Assembly (NCBI RefSeq): GCF_000516985.1
Contig: NW_006917098.1
Span: 1,178,001 to 1,242,000, forward strand
Source: Pestalotiopsis fici W106-1
Taxonomy: Eukaryota; Ascomycota; Sordariomycetes; Amphisphaeriales; Sporocadaceae
DNA length: 64,000 nt
Direction: 5' to 3'
Within the stretch, counting starts at the first letter, position 1. Every line of letters starts with the position of its first letter. Of the stretch, positions 32,422 to 44,796 are shown piece after piece. The notes beneath the pieces were generated by a model. That model saw only the letters and a list, made by a program, of their open reading frames with translations. It did not search any database and was not told the DNA's origin. A program made the translations under genes and the position numbers.

Positions 32422-35400
32422 ATGGACGACGCTGATTCCCAAAGCCTGCTGAGATTCGTGCTCGGATTCTTCTCTCGAAGGAACCCAGAAAGTCCGGTAC
32501 ATCCGGCATCACTAAGTTCACGGAAACGCGAAGCCTGGCTGCGGGTAGATTCATTTATACAGCGCGATGAAATCTACAAAGCTGACCGGGATAGCGTTGC
32601 GAGAACTCTGCGCGCTTTTGAAACCATGGTTGAAGACATTGCTGGTCTTGAATTAGATTCTGTAAGCCCTTTTGGTAGATAGCAAACACCCGCCTTTGGC
32701 CTCTAATGCTATCGGAGGTTACAAATAAGCTGCGCTATTTGAGGACCTCTCGATGTTCGAGTATTATACAGCCCCAAATTCTAACGTGTGGCTACGGGGT
32801 AGGGCTTAGAACAATATCAGCCGTATCCAAAGCTGCAGGCAACGCGCCGCATGATAGAGGAGCATTCGAATCACGATCGGGATGCAAACCTAGGAACTGC
32901 CATCTCCGGAAGCAAACGCAAACGAGAAATCGACGATGTCATTCAGCAACTTTCTCATTTGAACAAAGAGCCAAAGAAACTCATCACAGACAGCGGGGCC
33001 AACATAAAGTCTAAAAGCGAAGGCTATCGCAATGCGCTACATTCAGCTTTATATGAAAGGTACCAGGAAGACGTAGAACACCCAGTCGATAAAGGAGTCG
33101 ACGTCAATGCTCAGCACGAAAAATACAGCATCGCTCTGCAAATAGCTTCATATAAAGGGCACCAGGAAGACGTTCAATCCTTTATCGACAGCGGAGCCGA
33201 TGTCAATGCTCAAGATGAAGAGCACGGCAATGCTCTTTATGCTGCTTCATATCAAGGACACCAGGAAATCGTTCAGATCCTCATCGATAGCGGGGCCAAC
33301 GTCAATGCTCAGCACGAAAGATACGGCAGCGCTCTGCAGGCAGCTTCATATAAAGGACACCAGGAAATCGTACAAATATTAATCGACAACGGCGCCGAAG
33401 TCAACGCCGATCATCCAAATATACCGTTCAGCATTCCCAACCTAACTGGAGCGCCTTCCCAGGCAACATTCCGCGATTCCGCTCTTGGAACGTCGATCGC
33501 TCATGAGAGCTCAAAACATTCGATCGATCATAAGATTGATACGTCTACTCATGATATGGCCACGGTGGAAGAAGTTGACGACAGGCTCGAACTTGACACA
33601 ATCTACACGCAAAGATCAAACGACTCTATCGGACAGAAGGTCTATGAGTACAAGACTGATCTGACGGCCAGATTGCACCACGAACTATTACTTTGTGCTG
33701 CTGATCAAGAAGATATTGCCAGAATTTCAGGATCCTTACCTCAACTCCTCCAGTTCTTCGCTTTCAAAATCGCCAAAGAGGGGGAGGGCAGGGAATACCA
33801 AGACACCAAACGATTCATGCTTAAGCATCGAAGGTGAAGCTGCCCCATCGCATGGAATCCAGAATTGTTCCCAACTAACATACTTCTTAGGTCTATTGCC
33901 GAGCAACTGTCTGCTAAAGCTAAAGAGTCTCATACAGTTTCAGAGTCTACGAGGGCACTGTTGCCATTGGATGCCAATTCGAAAGATTTCTCACAAAAGT
34001 CGGACTCGGTCATTGAAGTAGCGGAAGAAGTTGGGCCAGAATTTCGAAAGTTGCCATCAATGTCATATACTGACGAGGTGAAAGCTTGGATTTCCCAAGT
34101 GCGACACGGAGCTAATCCAGAAATACCGCTCGAATCTGACCATGAAGACGTCGATTCAGAGCTCGCTTTCCTGGACGGGATCGAAGACTTGGAAGATCAA
34201 TTTTGGGAAACAAAAGGGGACGAGTTCTCGAAGTTGGTAACCGAATCGCGTGCTTACCAATGGCTGCTTGAAAAGCTAAGGAATGAACTTGAGCTGGGGA
34301 TTCCTACCGAGTCATCAACTCCAAGACTGTCGGAACTGGTTTTCAGAGCACTAAACGAGGGACAAAAATCCAGCAGGGAATCCACTCCTCGACGCATTGA
34401 TGCCGTCTTTGATGCGGAGTGGTCTCCGCACTCCTTCTTCAAGGAGCAGGAATACGGCGTTCCGCCGGATGAAGCTGTTGTAAAGGCATTGATCTTAGTT
34501 GGCACCATCACACAAGCAGAAGGAATGGCTTGTGGAGACTACCTTCTAAGGCAATGGCCAGAGTCTGCACCAAGTTTTATACGGTTGGTGAAATCAGTGG
34601 TCAGGTCAGCAGAAGGCACATCACACAATGGTACGTTACTATCCTCCTGGGACGTGCTAACTCAACTCTGATACTTGGCTTAGAAACGCTCAGCGACAAT
34701 ACCAAGCTTTCAGCCTTAGTCAAGGATGGCCGCTTATTACTAAAAGCTTACGGACATCCCGATTCGGTTGTTGAGATTGGCGAGCAACTCATGTGGATCA
34801 GCTGTGCTCTTCGGTCCTCGAACTTCAGCGAGGTGGGTACTTGTCAGCCTTCTGTCGGCACGATTTCAACCACAAACCGTTCAGATTCATGTGTTACAAT
34901 GCACATCGAACTCACGGCTACACCCAAGCTTGCTAGATTACGGGGATCTGAGAGTGGCGCTTGCTGGCAAGGGTTATTTCAAAACCCATTAGTAGTAGAA
35001 TGTTACCCTATTGCTCTCCGGTGTTCTGGGTTAGCAATGGGACTACAGCTATCACTAAACACTCTGATGGCCCTGGTACAAGATTCCAGGCTTGTGTCGT
35101 ACATGGGAAAACTGTTCATCAAAACATTCTCGACCCTACTGGTGGCTGTCAAGATAGTGGACAACGTCATTCTATGGCATGTTATTTCGAACAAAGATAA
35201 CAGCTATATTTACTATCACGATCAGCGAGTCGATATGCTTGGAATTGAGGTAGCCTCTTCCATCTTGCAGCAAGTCGATATAGCTGAGATGAAACACGTG
35301 GTTGGTTGGACGCCGAACGCAGACAACCTAGCAGGTTTGCACTCCCTAATTGCCGTTATATATTCGATAGTGATTAATATCTTCTTAGGCACACAAGGCG

Positions 35401-37112
35401 GGCAATATCAGATCCGTCTATCAGGGCTGGCACATAGCCGGCCCCTGGAGATTGAGCTCGAAAAGCTAACTATCGGATTCTCCAAAGTCTTTGCTGGGAA
35501 CGTTTCCGTGAAGTTTGGATGGAGAGATAGACCTGTTCATGCACGTGATGAAGGTGATGGGAAACTGAATATCAAGCACATCTCGAAACACTTCGTAGTC
35601 CTCTACGATGTTGAAGACCACAGAGGGTTCCTTCTAGATGGTGCGACAGCTCTCCTTCACCTGGTGCGGGCCTCAATAATCGAGGACCAAGAAATTGGTC
35701 TCATTGACAGCCTACACGATGGCCAAACGATAAACGACTCTATACAACTTGACAATGATCCTGACCCGAAGCGACGTGCTATGAAAACTCTGTGGAAAGA
35801 CGACAACGCTTGCCTCAAACTATACAAGCGTCTCATTACAGGAGATACCAAAACTGAAACAAAAACAGTATTTCAAGTTCCCTCAAACCCACAAAACACA
35901 ACACAAGAGATCTACAGCCAAGAGGAACGCTGGGTGTTCTTCAAAGACAGAGTATATGATATCTGGTGGATGCTCGATCAGGCTATCAACATCCAGACCG
36001 ACGATACGGCGCTCAAGGCAAGTATGAAAAGTTTTATGGGCAACACCAAGCTCGAAGGGTACGAGTTCCAGGATCTTGCTTCTTCCAAAAAAGCAGATTT
36101 ACAATTTGCCACTCCTGAGTCCCACAGCCAAGGCTGGCTTGATCTTGTGCGAAGATTACGAGCTGTTACACTTTTCGGCCGTGGATTCGGCGAGATCATT
36201 CAACACAATGACTGCGACGCTCAAACTCATCCAATGTGTCCGGGCTGGAGATCCGTGCCAACAGATCGCGGATATCTGGTTGTAACTAGCGCAACCCTGA
36301 AGAGTGTACTTGAGCGCGACGGCTCAGACCTGTGGCTGCTACAGAACCCATTCGAGCCATGCAAGCCCAAGGTCCAAATGTGCGATCGGAAGCACTTCAT
36401 GATCGCTAACCAGAACCAAAAAGCACAAACACGAAGGCTTGAGTTTCCAGAACGTGGAGCGGTTGTTATTGGCCATGAAGCATCTCCTGTGTCAAGGTTC
36501 ATAAAATCCATGAGTACACGACAGGTGCACGACAACGACAAGGCAAGTTTTACGACTGGGGCCAGCACAGATTCTCAACGCTTGCAAGATTCTCGATCGG
36601 AGGATACATCTCGAGAAGCCGCATCATCAGCAGCAGCCAGAAACAGTGATATTGTAACAAGCGCAACATCATATACTACTGTAGACACACCACAGGACGG
36701 TCCTGAGAGGTTGCTTGTTGGGAAACTTCAGCACCCGAATGAACATCTGGCGATATCTAATATCGCCAATGCCAAGCTGGTCACGCCTCTTGAGCCAGAT
36801 GTAGAAGCGGAGCAAGCCAAGAAGTCTCAGTCTACGCATTTTACAAATTCGAATGCAGGCATCATTATTCCAGACTTCAACCAGGAGGGAGCTCAGATTC
36901 CTGACTTGCCCGTACCGGAGAACACTGAGAGCGGAACGCGGAGATCTGGTACAGTTGTGGTAGCAGGCGTCCCGTCAGGTACTCTCCAACCACTGCCAAA
37001 CCCGAAGAGCAGTGAGATGGCCTCACATGGCCGAAAGCAGTCAGTTCATGGAAGGTTCAGGCAAATGGTTAAATTTCTACCGTTTCGATCTTCGAAGCGC
37101 AAAGACAAATGA
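32422..37112 (+). CDS. ankyrin protein with large uncharacterised C-terminal domain
   Basis: A multi-exon gene. Exon 1 starts at ATG 32422 (MDDADSQSLLRFVLGFFSRR) and runs to about 32661 with a GTAAGC donor; the join into the next exon (32660-32850) is unresolved. The ankyrin exon (in frame from about 32824 to 33833) has four to five repeats of the NAQHERYGSALQAASYKGHQ type. Introns 33834-33890, 34631-34683 and 35335-35388 (54 nt, also readable in frame) follow, and the stop is at 37110-37112. The C-terminal 800 residues contain CWQGLFQNPLVVECYPI, GLQLSLNTLMALVQDSRL, GWRDRPVH, HFVVLYDVEDHRGFLLDG and LVRRLRAVTLFGRGFGEII. From memory these recur in a multi-copy family of unnamed Sordariomycete proteins often fused to ankyrin, TPR or Pfs modules. 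No enzymatic motif is evident. The tail is disordered and ends in a basic stretch. Confidence 0.7.
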
Positions 37113-37236
37113 CTTCGAAATCCATGACTCGAGTTCAAGCCTTGAGCGAATCTACCTGTATTTACTATATAGGAGATAGAGGGCATTCTTCTGCTCCATT
37201 TGCACTAAATCATCTCATTGGGAGAAGGTACAGTGA

Positions 37237-37720
37237 CTAAGTGAGAAATATGGATCTTAGCGAACTTGGTGGGCGGAAAGAGACGGCGGCTTCATCGTCG
37301 GAAACGTTATTATCAATCCCTGAGGGTAAACAAGCTTTGTAGAGATACGTGGTGCCTTCCAGCCTATGAAATAGAGTCATTAGTAAGAGTGATGAGACAA
37401 TCTTGCGCTGATGATCCTGACGCAGATCATTGAGATGATGCGACTTGGACGACTCACCTCCATTGTTCAAGACCACTATCAATATTGGGGTTTTATATTT
37501 ACTTGCGACCCATAGCGCACTCGACGGGGCTGCGCACACGAAACTGCCGTCACCAACTACTTGGCAGACGAGTGTTGACTGACGATTGTGCTCCTTTTGT
37601 TCGAGTTCCGTCTCTGCCATCCTGACGCCCAACTGCTACTTACTTCGATCTCAGACCAACCACAACGAGGTTTCCTCAGATGTTTTGAAATTCGCATCGA
37701 CGTCTGGCCCAAACAACCTA
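37237..37720 (-). pseudogene. relic of a thiamine-pyrophosphate enzyme C-terminus
   Basis: LVCQVVGDGSFVCAAPSSAL and WVASKYKTPILIVVLNNGG match the TPP-binding C-terminal domain of acetolactate-synthase/decarboxylase-type enzymes (GDG...NN motif). A good 86-nt GT-AG intron joins NNGG to WKAPRISTKLVYPQG. After that the frame must shift twice to follow DNNVSDDEAAVSF and then PTKFAKIHI. Upstream, GWS and LGVRMAETELEQ also lie in different frames. The middle and N-terminal domains are absent. It is a decayed fragment. Confidence 0.7.
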
Positions 37721-38334
37721 CCAATACCAATCCGCTCGAAGCATGGATTATATCCTGACCTTCCAGCAACAGATTTCACGAACAGCACAACAAAGGCGGC
37801 ATTGCAGCCCAATAAATTCCCATGCCCCAACCACCGCGGACCTTAGCCAACCGAGTGAGGACCAGAGCATAGATATGCTCATCGTCAACATCATTGTTAG
37901 GCCCGTGGTGTACATTTGATGAGTCAAAAAATGCATCAAGCGACGCCCACCTCGTAATGATCTGAGGCGCCTGGGCTCGAGATACACTCCGCCAACCGTT
38001 TCTAGCAGTGTCGGGCCAATCATGTGCAGTTAATATCGCAGCTGACTCGGCATTATGCTCAGTCTCAAAAGGTGAACTGTGCAGGCGGACGGGCAATAGG
38101 ATACATCTGAGCGCCAAAGCCACGAAGCGTCGTGAGTTACCATACTGCTCTAATCCTTCTTGATCCCCTCGTGAACGTTCACTAATGATTATGGAGCTGA
38201 AATTGGTGTCATCTGCGTTGAAGTCAGGTCTGAAGTGTTCATCAACCTGGAGAGCAACCGCTTCGACCACGCGGCAGACGTCCTCGTGTGGCTTGTGTGG
38301 AGCTGCCCACTGGATTCGCTGCCCAGAATGGGCT

Positions 38335-38666
38335 GTTACGCCTTGACCATCAGTCGATACACTTGCCAAAGATGCCCAAACTATAAGCATAGTATGCATC
38401 TAAGAGGCGTCCGAGAACTCACTGCTGCCAGAAGTATCGCCCAGTCGTCAAGCCCGGAGGTTTTTATAATCCAGAATCGAGCATACAATCTCATTGCGAC
38501 AACCTATCGAACACATTATAGATAGAATGATCGATATCACGATAGTTCCTGTCGGCGCTAACGAATATGGATTGTCGAAATTAGGTTGGACGTTATCCGG
38601 GGGTAGCATAGCTGGCACAAGCGCCAGCTGCTCCGGTGTCAGGCCATCCAGGGCAGAGGGATCCAT
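38335..38666 (-). pseudogene. relic of a fungal rhodopsin-domain membrane protein
   Basis: The minus frame from ATG 38666 reads MDPSALDGLTPEQLALVPAM, then NFDNPYSLAPTGTIVISIIL, the usual N-terminus and first helix of fungal integral membrane proteins with the rhodopsin domain (PTH11-related). Near 38510 the frame shifts to VVAMRLYARFWIIKTSGLDD and WAILLAAV, the start of helix 2, and a stop and a weak FGHLWQVYR piece follow. The remaining helices are not found. It is a truncated, frameshifted copy. Confidence 0.7.
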
Positions 38667-39409
38667 CGTTACGATGGTAGTTGGCTCATACAAGTATTTA
38701 CTGGGTGGCAGAGATGTGAACAAAAAAAATGGAAGGATTTCCCGTCTGTGTTCTCCAGGAATGAGTGCGGGTAAAAAGAAGAGGAAGAAGGAAAGCTAGC
38801 GGACGAGGCTTGAATATAGTGAAGTGAGGAAGGGGGAAAATGTTGGTGGAGGGGGCTAAAATCCTTCGCGGCGGACATTCTTAATTAGTAGACGTACATA
38901 GCGACCAAGGTATCTATCATACGTACTTTATTAAGCAATATTAATACAGCCTTCTTACTCAAGATTAATGTCCAACGTTTGGTTCTGGCCCGATAGACTG
39001 CACACATCGTACTGTGATCAGAGCTTGGTAAAACAGAGCTGATCTGCCAAGGATATCATTCCAATCCAATCGCAGGTCATAGTACTCAGCACATCAATTA
39101 CGTGCTGACTCCGTGCTTCTTACTATTCAGTTCGTGGGGGGGATCAGTGCAGCACAACTACCATACCACAACACAAGCATAAGATAAACATCTCACATAT
39201 TCGACTTATATGGCCAAGCTGATATTTAAGCAACATGACGTCGTTGAAAGTCTTCAGCAAAGTTATCCATACTCGCCAAGGTTTGCGAAGCAACACAGGT
39301 ATAGGCCACGATATTGTACTATGCTAGCAGAGTTCTTCCCAAGTAGCCTTGCGGCCCCAAACGACGCTCAATGGATAAAGCCCCCAATTGTCTTTAGCTC
39401 TTCATCCAA

Positions 39410-40421
39410 TTACTCAGGAAGAGAGTCAAGCTGCTCTGCAGAGAGACTGCATTTTCCAGGAGGGAAAGCTAACACGGTTTTTAGCATGATTATTGCAGTC
39501 ATCCAAACATCCATAAAGGAAAGGCATTACTCACTCTTCGCGAATTGGGTCAAACCGCGGGTGGCAATGCTCATTGAGAAAACTCCCCTACGAGCAAGCT
39601 CCTTGTCGGGGTTCTGAGCACCCATCTTCATCTCGAGATCAAGGTGTTCAATATCGGTGAAACCAGCCTTTTGAAGCCATAGCGGCAGGTTTTCGCCCAC
39701 TTTGAGGTCAGCTCCCATCTCTTGAAATACGGAGATCGTCAAGTCAATGAAGGCATGCATCTTCGGTCCGCAACCAGCGGTCGGGTGGCAGTTTGCAGCT
39801 TCAATAAGCTGAATCCAACCGCCAGGTTTGACAAGGCGAGCGAGGGATTGAAAAGCTTCGTTCTGCTTCGATCCACTGCCGACCAAGACCAGCCGTTGGT
39901 GCACAAGATCAAACAGCTCTTTCCAATCCTCGGGCCATGGCTGGTTGATATCCTGAGCTCGGTACGTTGTGCCATCAGGCACCTCGGTAGGGAACTCTGC
40001 TGGGTTGATGTCGGTTCCGTGGAACTCATGGCGGACAGGTGCGGTCGAGGCTGCTAAATCCCGAATCCATGTGCCTATTTCATGGTCAGTGCACTGAAAT
40101 CAAGTTCTGCTGCTTCTCTTCGCTTGTGTATGATGAAAAGTCACCGGCCGGGCTGCTCTAGCACTTATGCTCACCCCAAGCGGAGATTAACGATGGCATA
40201 GGATAGTACACGTTCATGTCTTAAGGTCTATGGGCACACTGACCGTCAGCAGTCCCAGAATCCAGAATCTTTAATGGAGCCACTGTGAGATTGATAGGTG
40301 CCAGCACAAGGCGGCCCATAGCATCCTTGATGATCTCATGTTGATTTGACAGCCGGCTTGACTCCTCGCTGCCCTCGAGGAAATAGTCATGCTCGTACTG
40401 TTTGATTGCCTTCTCAGCCAT
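39410..40421 (-). CDS. SAM-dependent methyltransferase (LaeA/UMTA type)
   Basis: Small-molecule or regulatory methyltransferase of the fungal UMTA/LaeA-like class. Exons 40421-40244, 40074-39535 and 39468-39410 join over introns of 169 and 66 nt; the sum is divisible by three and gives 258 aa. The SAM site is ILDSGTADGTWIRDLA, a variant of the usual LDxGTGTG motif I. FHGTDINPAEFPTEVP, VHQRLVLVGS and LVKPGGWIQLIEA correspond to motifs II, post-II and III. The C-terminus stops at TAA 39410-39412 (AEQLDSLPE), while the same frame continues LDEELKTIGGFIH, which resembles the usual family end. The last ~20 residues are therefore probably lost to a CAA-to-TAA change. Activity of the shortened protein is uncertain. 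Confidence 0.82.
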
Positions 40422-40989
40422 GGTGAAATGCGTTTAGGACGAAATGCGTTGAGGACGGAAAATTGACCTTAGATTGCTTAGATTGCGGTGAGGACGGGGT
40501 TTCTATACGTGGACGCAGCCTTCTGTTGGATTATAGAAACATGCATGAGAGCACACTGCGGTCGCCGTGCTACGGATGCCGGTTTTCAAAGGCTCCGAGA
40601 AGTGCAAGCACCCGTCAGATGTCGACCCTGCGCCCCCTACAGTTGACCAACTTACTACGCAAGTTCAGGTCGCGGCAGTGAGGGCTAGGCTGCCGGCTTC
40701 CTTACGCGACCCGATATATGCCAATGAAGGATCATGTCACGTATTTTGTTGGTTTCACATTCAAAGTTGGCGGACAGCAGGCAGCCCGTTGGTTGCAGTG
40801 ACCCTGAGTCTGGCCATATTACTGGCTAGTTGGAGACTGTTGGCTGCGGTTAGGGCGCTCGACACTTGCGGCGCAGCCCTACAGGTAGTGGCCTAATATT
40901 GCGACGCTGATCACATCGGCGACCTGTCATAAAACTGCCGACTGGGTTTCCTTGTCTCCCACACCAATGTCCTTGTAACGCTGGCTGCC
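40422..40989. other. intergenic
   Basis: Promoter side of the methyltransferase and upstream side of the TPR relic. No supported gene. Confidence 0.45.
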
Positions 40990-41695
40990 TTGCCAACATG
41001 ATCAGTAAAAACAATCTGGCACTTGTGCTTGGAGCAGTAGGGAAATACAACATCGAGAGCAACAAGAACTCTGTGAGAAGAAGTTTGGACCAAGGCACCC
41101 AGAAACACTCTGCAGTATGAACAATCGAGCGTCAATGATGAAGGAACTAGGACAATACGAACAAGCAAGGGCATTATTCCAAAAATGTCTATCTTTACGC
41201 CAAGAGGAACTAGGACGAGAACATCCTCACACTCTTAATAGTCACAACAATTTGACCCTTGTGCTTGGAGATTTGGGGAAGTTGGAAGAGGCAGAACAGA
41301 TGCATCGAGAGGAGCTGCAGCTTTGTGAGAAGACACTGGGCCCAGAACACCCGGATGTTCTTATCAGCATGAGCAATCTGACGCTCGTATTTGAAAAAGT
41401 CGCAAAACAAATGTTTCAACGAAAACAAGAGCGCCGTCAAAAATCTCAAGAATCTCATGTTCTGTTTATTATGTGCAGCTTCGATGAGCGCGGCCTTGTT
41501 AGGCCAGCGACGCGGAGCAGTCATGTCGGACACGACTTGGGAACTAAGTTTACGTTTACGTCAACATCGGACAACGATATCGACGATGGTCTGAAGGCAA
41601 CACGACCAACAACAGTGGCCAAACAAGTCCCTAGTACCGACTTCAGTGCTCGGGAAAAGGCAACAGCAATCGAGAACATCCGGTCAGTTAATTGA
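40990..41695 (+). pseudogene. TPR (kinesin-light-chain type) repeat fragment
   Basis: Tandem 42-residue TPRs of the kinesin-light-chain kind: KNNLALVLGAVGKY, then after a small deletion that changes frame HREQQELCEKKFGPRHPETL, then MNNRASMMKELGQYEQARAL, NNLTLVLGDLGKLEEAEQMH, CEKTLGPEHPDVLISMSNL. After LVFEK at about 41400 the repeat pattern is lost although the frame stays open to 41695. Such arrays form the C-terminal sensor of fungal NB-ARC/NACHT proteins; no NTPase domain is present upstream. It is most likely a fragment of an NLR or Pfs-TPR gene. The ATG at 41117 gives a 192-codon frame that an automated caller may list as a gene. Confidence 0.65.
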
Positions 41696-43078
41696 GACGC
41701 GGATAATAATCAATTGTAACCTTCAGATGCTGCGATGCTCAACGGCTTGGAAGCGAAGTGGCTTGTTGCGCAATTCCCGGCATATTGGATGAAGCTTCGC
41801 CCAAAGTGGACCCAGAGTCGATTCAAAGGTGATATCGGACGCTCCCTTCCCACCGGTGGATTTATTTTCGTAATGATTGCGGCAATTGATTTCCTAAAAA
41901 TACAGTCGGTTCTGTTCTCTCGATGTTGCCACTTTCGACGCGTGCGCCGGCCACCTCCCCCACTAAGTTGACGAGGAACGAAAGGGTGTTTTTGTACAAA
42001 AGCGATTGTATAAACAGGGGAATAACTATCCGATGGCCATATCTAGCTGAGCTACTGCTATGAAATATATATATACACACATCATACAACACGTTTGCTA
42101 AGCACAGAAGAAACATATGACAAGCCCGGTATTACCCCACCTTTAATTTTAATAATCGTGGTAAATAAACATGATTCAAATACGCAAATAAGTGGCGATC
42201 GTCTGCGTACTCCCCATAAATCCATGGTACAGCACCTTGCTTTCCTACTAAAAGCAGGGGGAAAGAGTGCATTATATGGCTGAAACTTTGATGGTCGAGA
42301 GGCTTAATGGAATTGCGCGGTCCTAAGCTTATTTGGTTTAAATCAACGTTGTTCGGCTAGGTAGTACTATATAAACTTTTGTGGCCCTGAAGTTGTTTTG
42401 TCATCTTAGCCAAACGTTGTACAATGCTATTGGTTTGAAGTAAAAAAAAAAAAAATGGCTTGCAACACCGCGATCCACCCACGCCTGTATCGGATTATAG
42501 GGGCAACAGCGAGAATTTGGAAATGGCGGCGGCCCGCATTTGAGCGCGTCGGAACGGATCGCTCTCGTAAGCCAGGCCTGGGGCTCCCAAACGACGTGGG
42601 TTTTGAGCCTTGGCACAAGGGTGCATAGACAAGGCAAGAAGGACCTCAGCTGCATATGAATCAATTAAAGGAGTAATTCAGTGCTCTCGTCTTTGGTCGT
42701 ACCCAGAGTTGTGAGGGCGCGGTCGCTCAATAAACAAAAGCTTGGGATTGGCTAAATTGAGGACGATTTGTCTACTATGGCACGAAAACGCTTCCAATGC
42801 AACTCAAAGTGTTAGTCATTCTGGAAGCACTAATATTGTGTATTTTCCACTAGATGAAGCCGAGTTTATCAGTCTGGCATTACTATGAATTTGATCATAT
42901 TCGAACATACGTTTTTGCAAGACCACCTTATATATTTTTGGTATATACTTATTCTAGAAAACCCCTTTTCCATTTTGTTCTTAAGCAATGGTGAGTACAC
43001 AATTTTAAAAAGCAGGATGATTCCATGGGCTATGCTTAGGGGGGTATACACCAGAAAGTAATGCCTGGAAAGTCCGAG
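41696..43078. other. intergenic
   Basis: 1.4 kb without a supported gene. An A-run lies near 42441-42454. It is mostly AT-rich; the end is the 3' flank of the MFS gene. Confidence 0.5.
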
Positions 43079-44796
43079 CTACAAAATATACCTAAAGAAT
43101 GGTGAGTACTCCCCCATTTCAGACAATTCTTTCTCGGAATATTTGCCTTCCAACGACTCCAAGGGAATTTGGTCCTTTTTATGATTGGATGCTCGCAAAC
43201 AGTACCAGTTGCCAATACACGCACCAAATCCACCAACCAAGACCAAGACCAGGAGGATTGCAAAACCAGTATTATAAGTGGGAGCTTCCGAGTCGAAGAA
43301 TATGTTTGCGCCAATGCAGCCGCCGAACAATTGGCCCCAAGTAGATTGCCAGCCCATTGCCGCGGCTCGCTTTGCTGGGTTACGAACGTTCGTGCCGAGC
43401 CAGGAGCCCACAGCAGGAGCCTGCATATTGTAGCCGGCCACGACCAAGAAGAGCGCAAAGTAAGCAAGGCCGGAAAGTCTCGTGTGATACAACGATGGCC
43501 ACAAGATTATAATACCAATTGTTCCCACGGTATAGCTGATAAGTAATGATCGTGCTCGGCATTGGTATTTGTCCGAATATCGTGCAATCAGAATGACACA
43601 GAAGAAGGCAAAGACATACGGCGGTGCAGTGAGAGCCTGTGCTTTGATCGAAGAATATCCCAGACCTTTTACCATCTGGAGATATGTAAGCATATTTTGA
43701 AATAAACACGAGATTGAAGTATTTGCCTGCTTACAGTAGCTAGGGTGTAGTTAACCGAGTAGGTCGGGACTGAACCACCGAAAGCAAGAAGAGACGCAAT
43801 GAAGTAGGTCTTCCAGTCCTTGACAGCCTCGAGGAAAGCACTCCACGGCCGGAACGTCTCTCCGGGAGCAATCGGGCCGTCCTTATACTTGACTCGTAGT
43901 TGGAGGTAACGCATCTCATCTGGGGTGAACCAGCTTGAGGTCCAGGTTTCGGGAAAGTCAGCCGACAACCAAAGGCCAAGAAGACCAGAGAACATCGTCA
44001 AGGCGCCTTCTATGATGAATAGATACTGCCATTGTTGCAGACCGAGTCGGCCTTGCAAGCCACCGACAGCGTAAGCGAGGAGTCCTCCGAACGCCCCCGA
44101 TAACATCGTGGCACTGTACCACCAAGCACACCGTGTCTGCAGCTCGTCGGGGAGGTACCAGCAAGACAAAGTGTAGAAACAACCCTGGAAAAGACCCGCT
44201 TCAAAGGCTCCAAGCAAGACGCGTGCAGCACAGTAGTCGCCATAGCTCTTTACCCAGGCACTGCCTAAAGTAACAGCTCCCCAGCAGGTCACAAGCATCG
44301 ACAGCCAAAGTTTTGGCCCGAACTTGCGCATGCAAATGCTATATTGATGTGAGATGTTTGACCAGTAAAAACAGAACAGCTGTATTTGAGTTACTGACTT
44401 GGACGGTGTCTCTAGAAAAGCGTATGTGAAAAAGAACCAAGTCAGGGCGAGATTGAATTGGTGTGAAGTCATATTCGTATCTTGTAGGAACGTATATATC
44501 TTTACATTTCCCGCGTTTGCTTTGTCCAGCGAATTTAGCAGGTAGTAGAGGAATAGGAAAGGCAGGATTCGAAAGTCCAGTCGAAGAAGCAGCTTGCGGT
44601 GCCTCTTTCGGTCAGACTCGAATTCCATTTTCAGCCTGAGAAATTCTTGGTATTCAGCCGCATGTTGTGAATCCGTGCTGACGGGAACTGCAGAACCAGA
44701 TATGACGAATGCTGTTCCGACCTGCTTTTCGGCGTCGTGGCTGGTAGGAGGATCGAGAGCGCTGACATCTTTCTTGGCAATAGAAGAACGCCACAT
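43079..44796 (-). CDS. MFS transporter, DAL5/allantoate-permease family
   Basis: Plasma-membrane anion:proton symporter of the DAL5 (ACS) family, which carries organic anions such as allantoate, vitamins or aromatic acids. Exons 44796-44399, 44338-43735 and 43675-43079 join over introns of 60 and 59 nt (ETPS/NICMRKFGPKLWLS and TLAT/MVKGLGYSS), giving 532 aa and about 12 membrane segments. Typical marks are LLYYLLNSLDKANAGN-like helix 1 text (read as YYLLNSLDKANAGNVK), GAFEAGLFQGCFYTLSCWY, WQYLFIIEGALTMF, and the C-terminal SPFFRYIL close to the family FRYTL. It is divergent from a dioxygenase gene across a promoter with five GATA motifs. The substrate is not predictable. Confidence 0.93.

Noticed and set aside
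34849..34897. Possible GTGGGT...CAG intron in the ankyrin gene
   Set aside because: Splicing it breaks the phase to CWQGLFQNPLVVECYPI, while reading through keeps a family-like frame.
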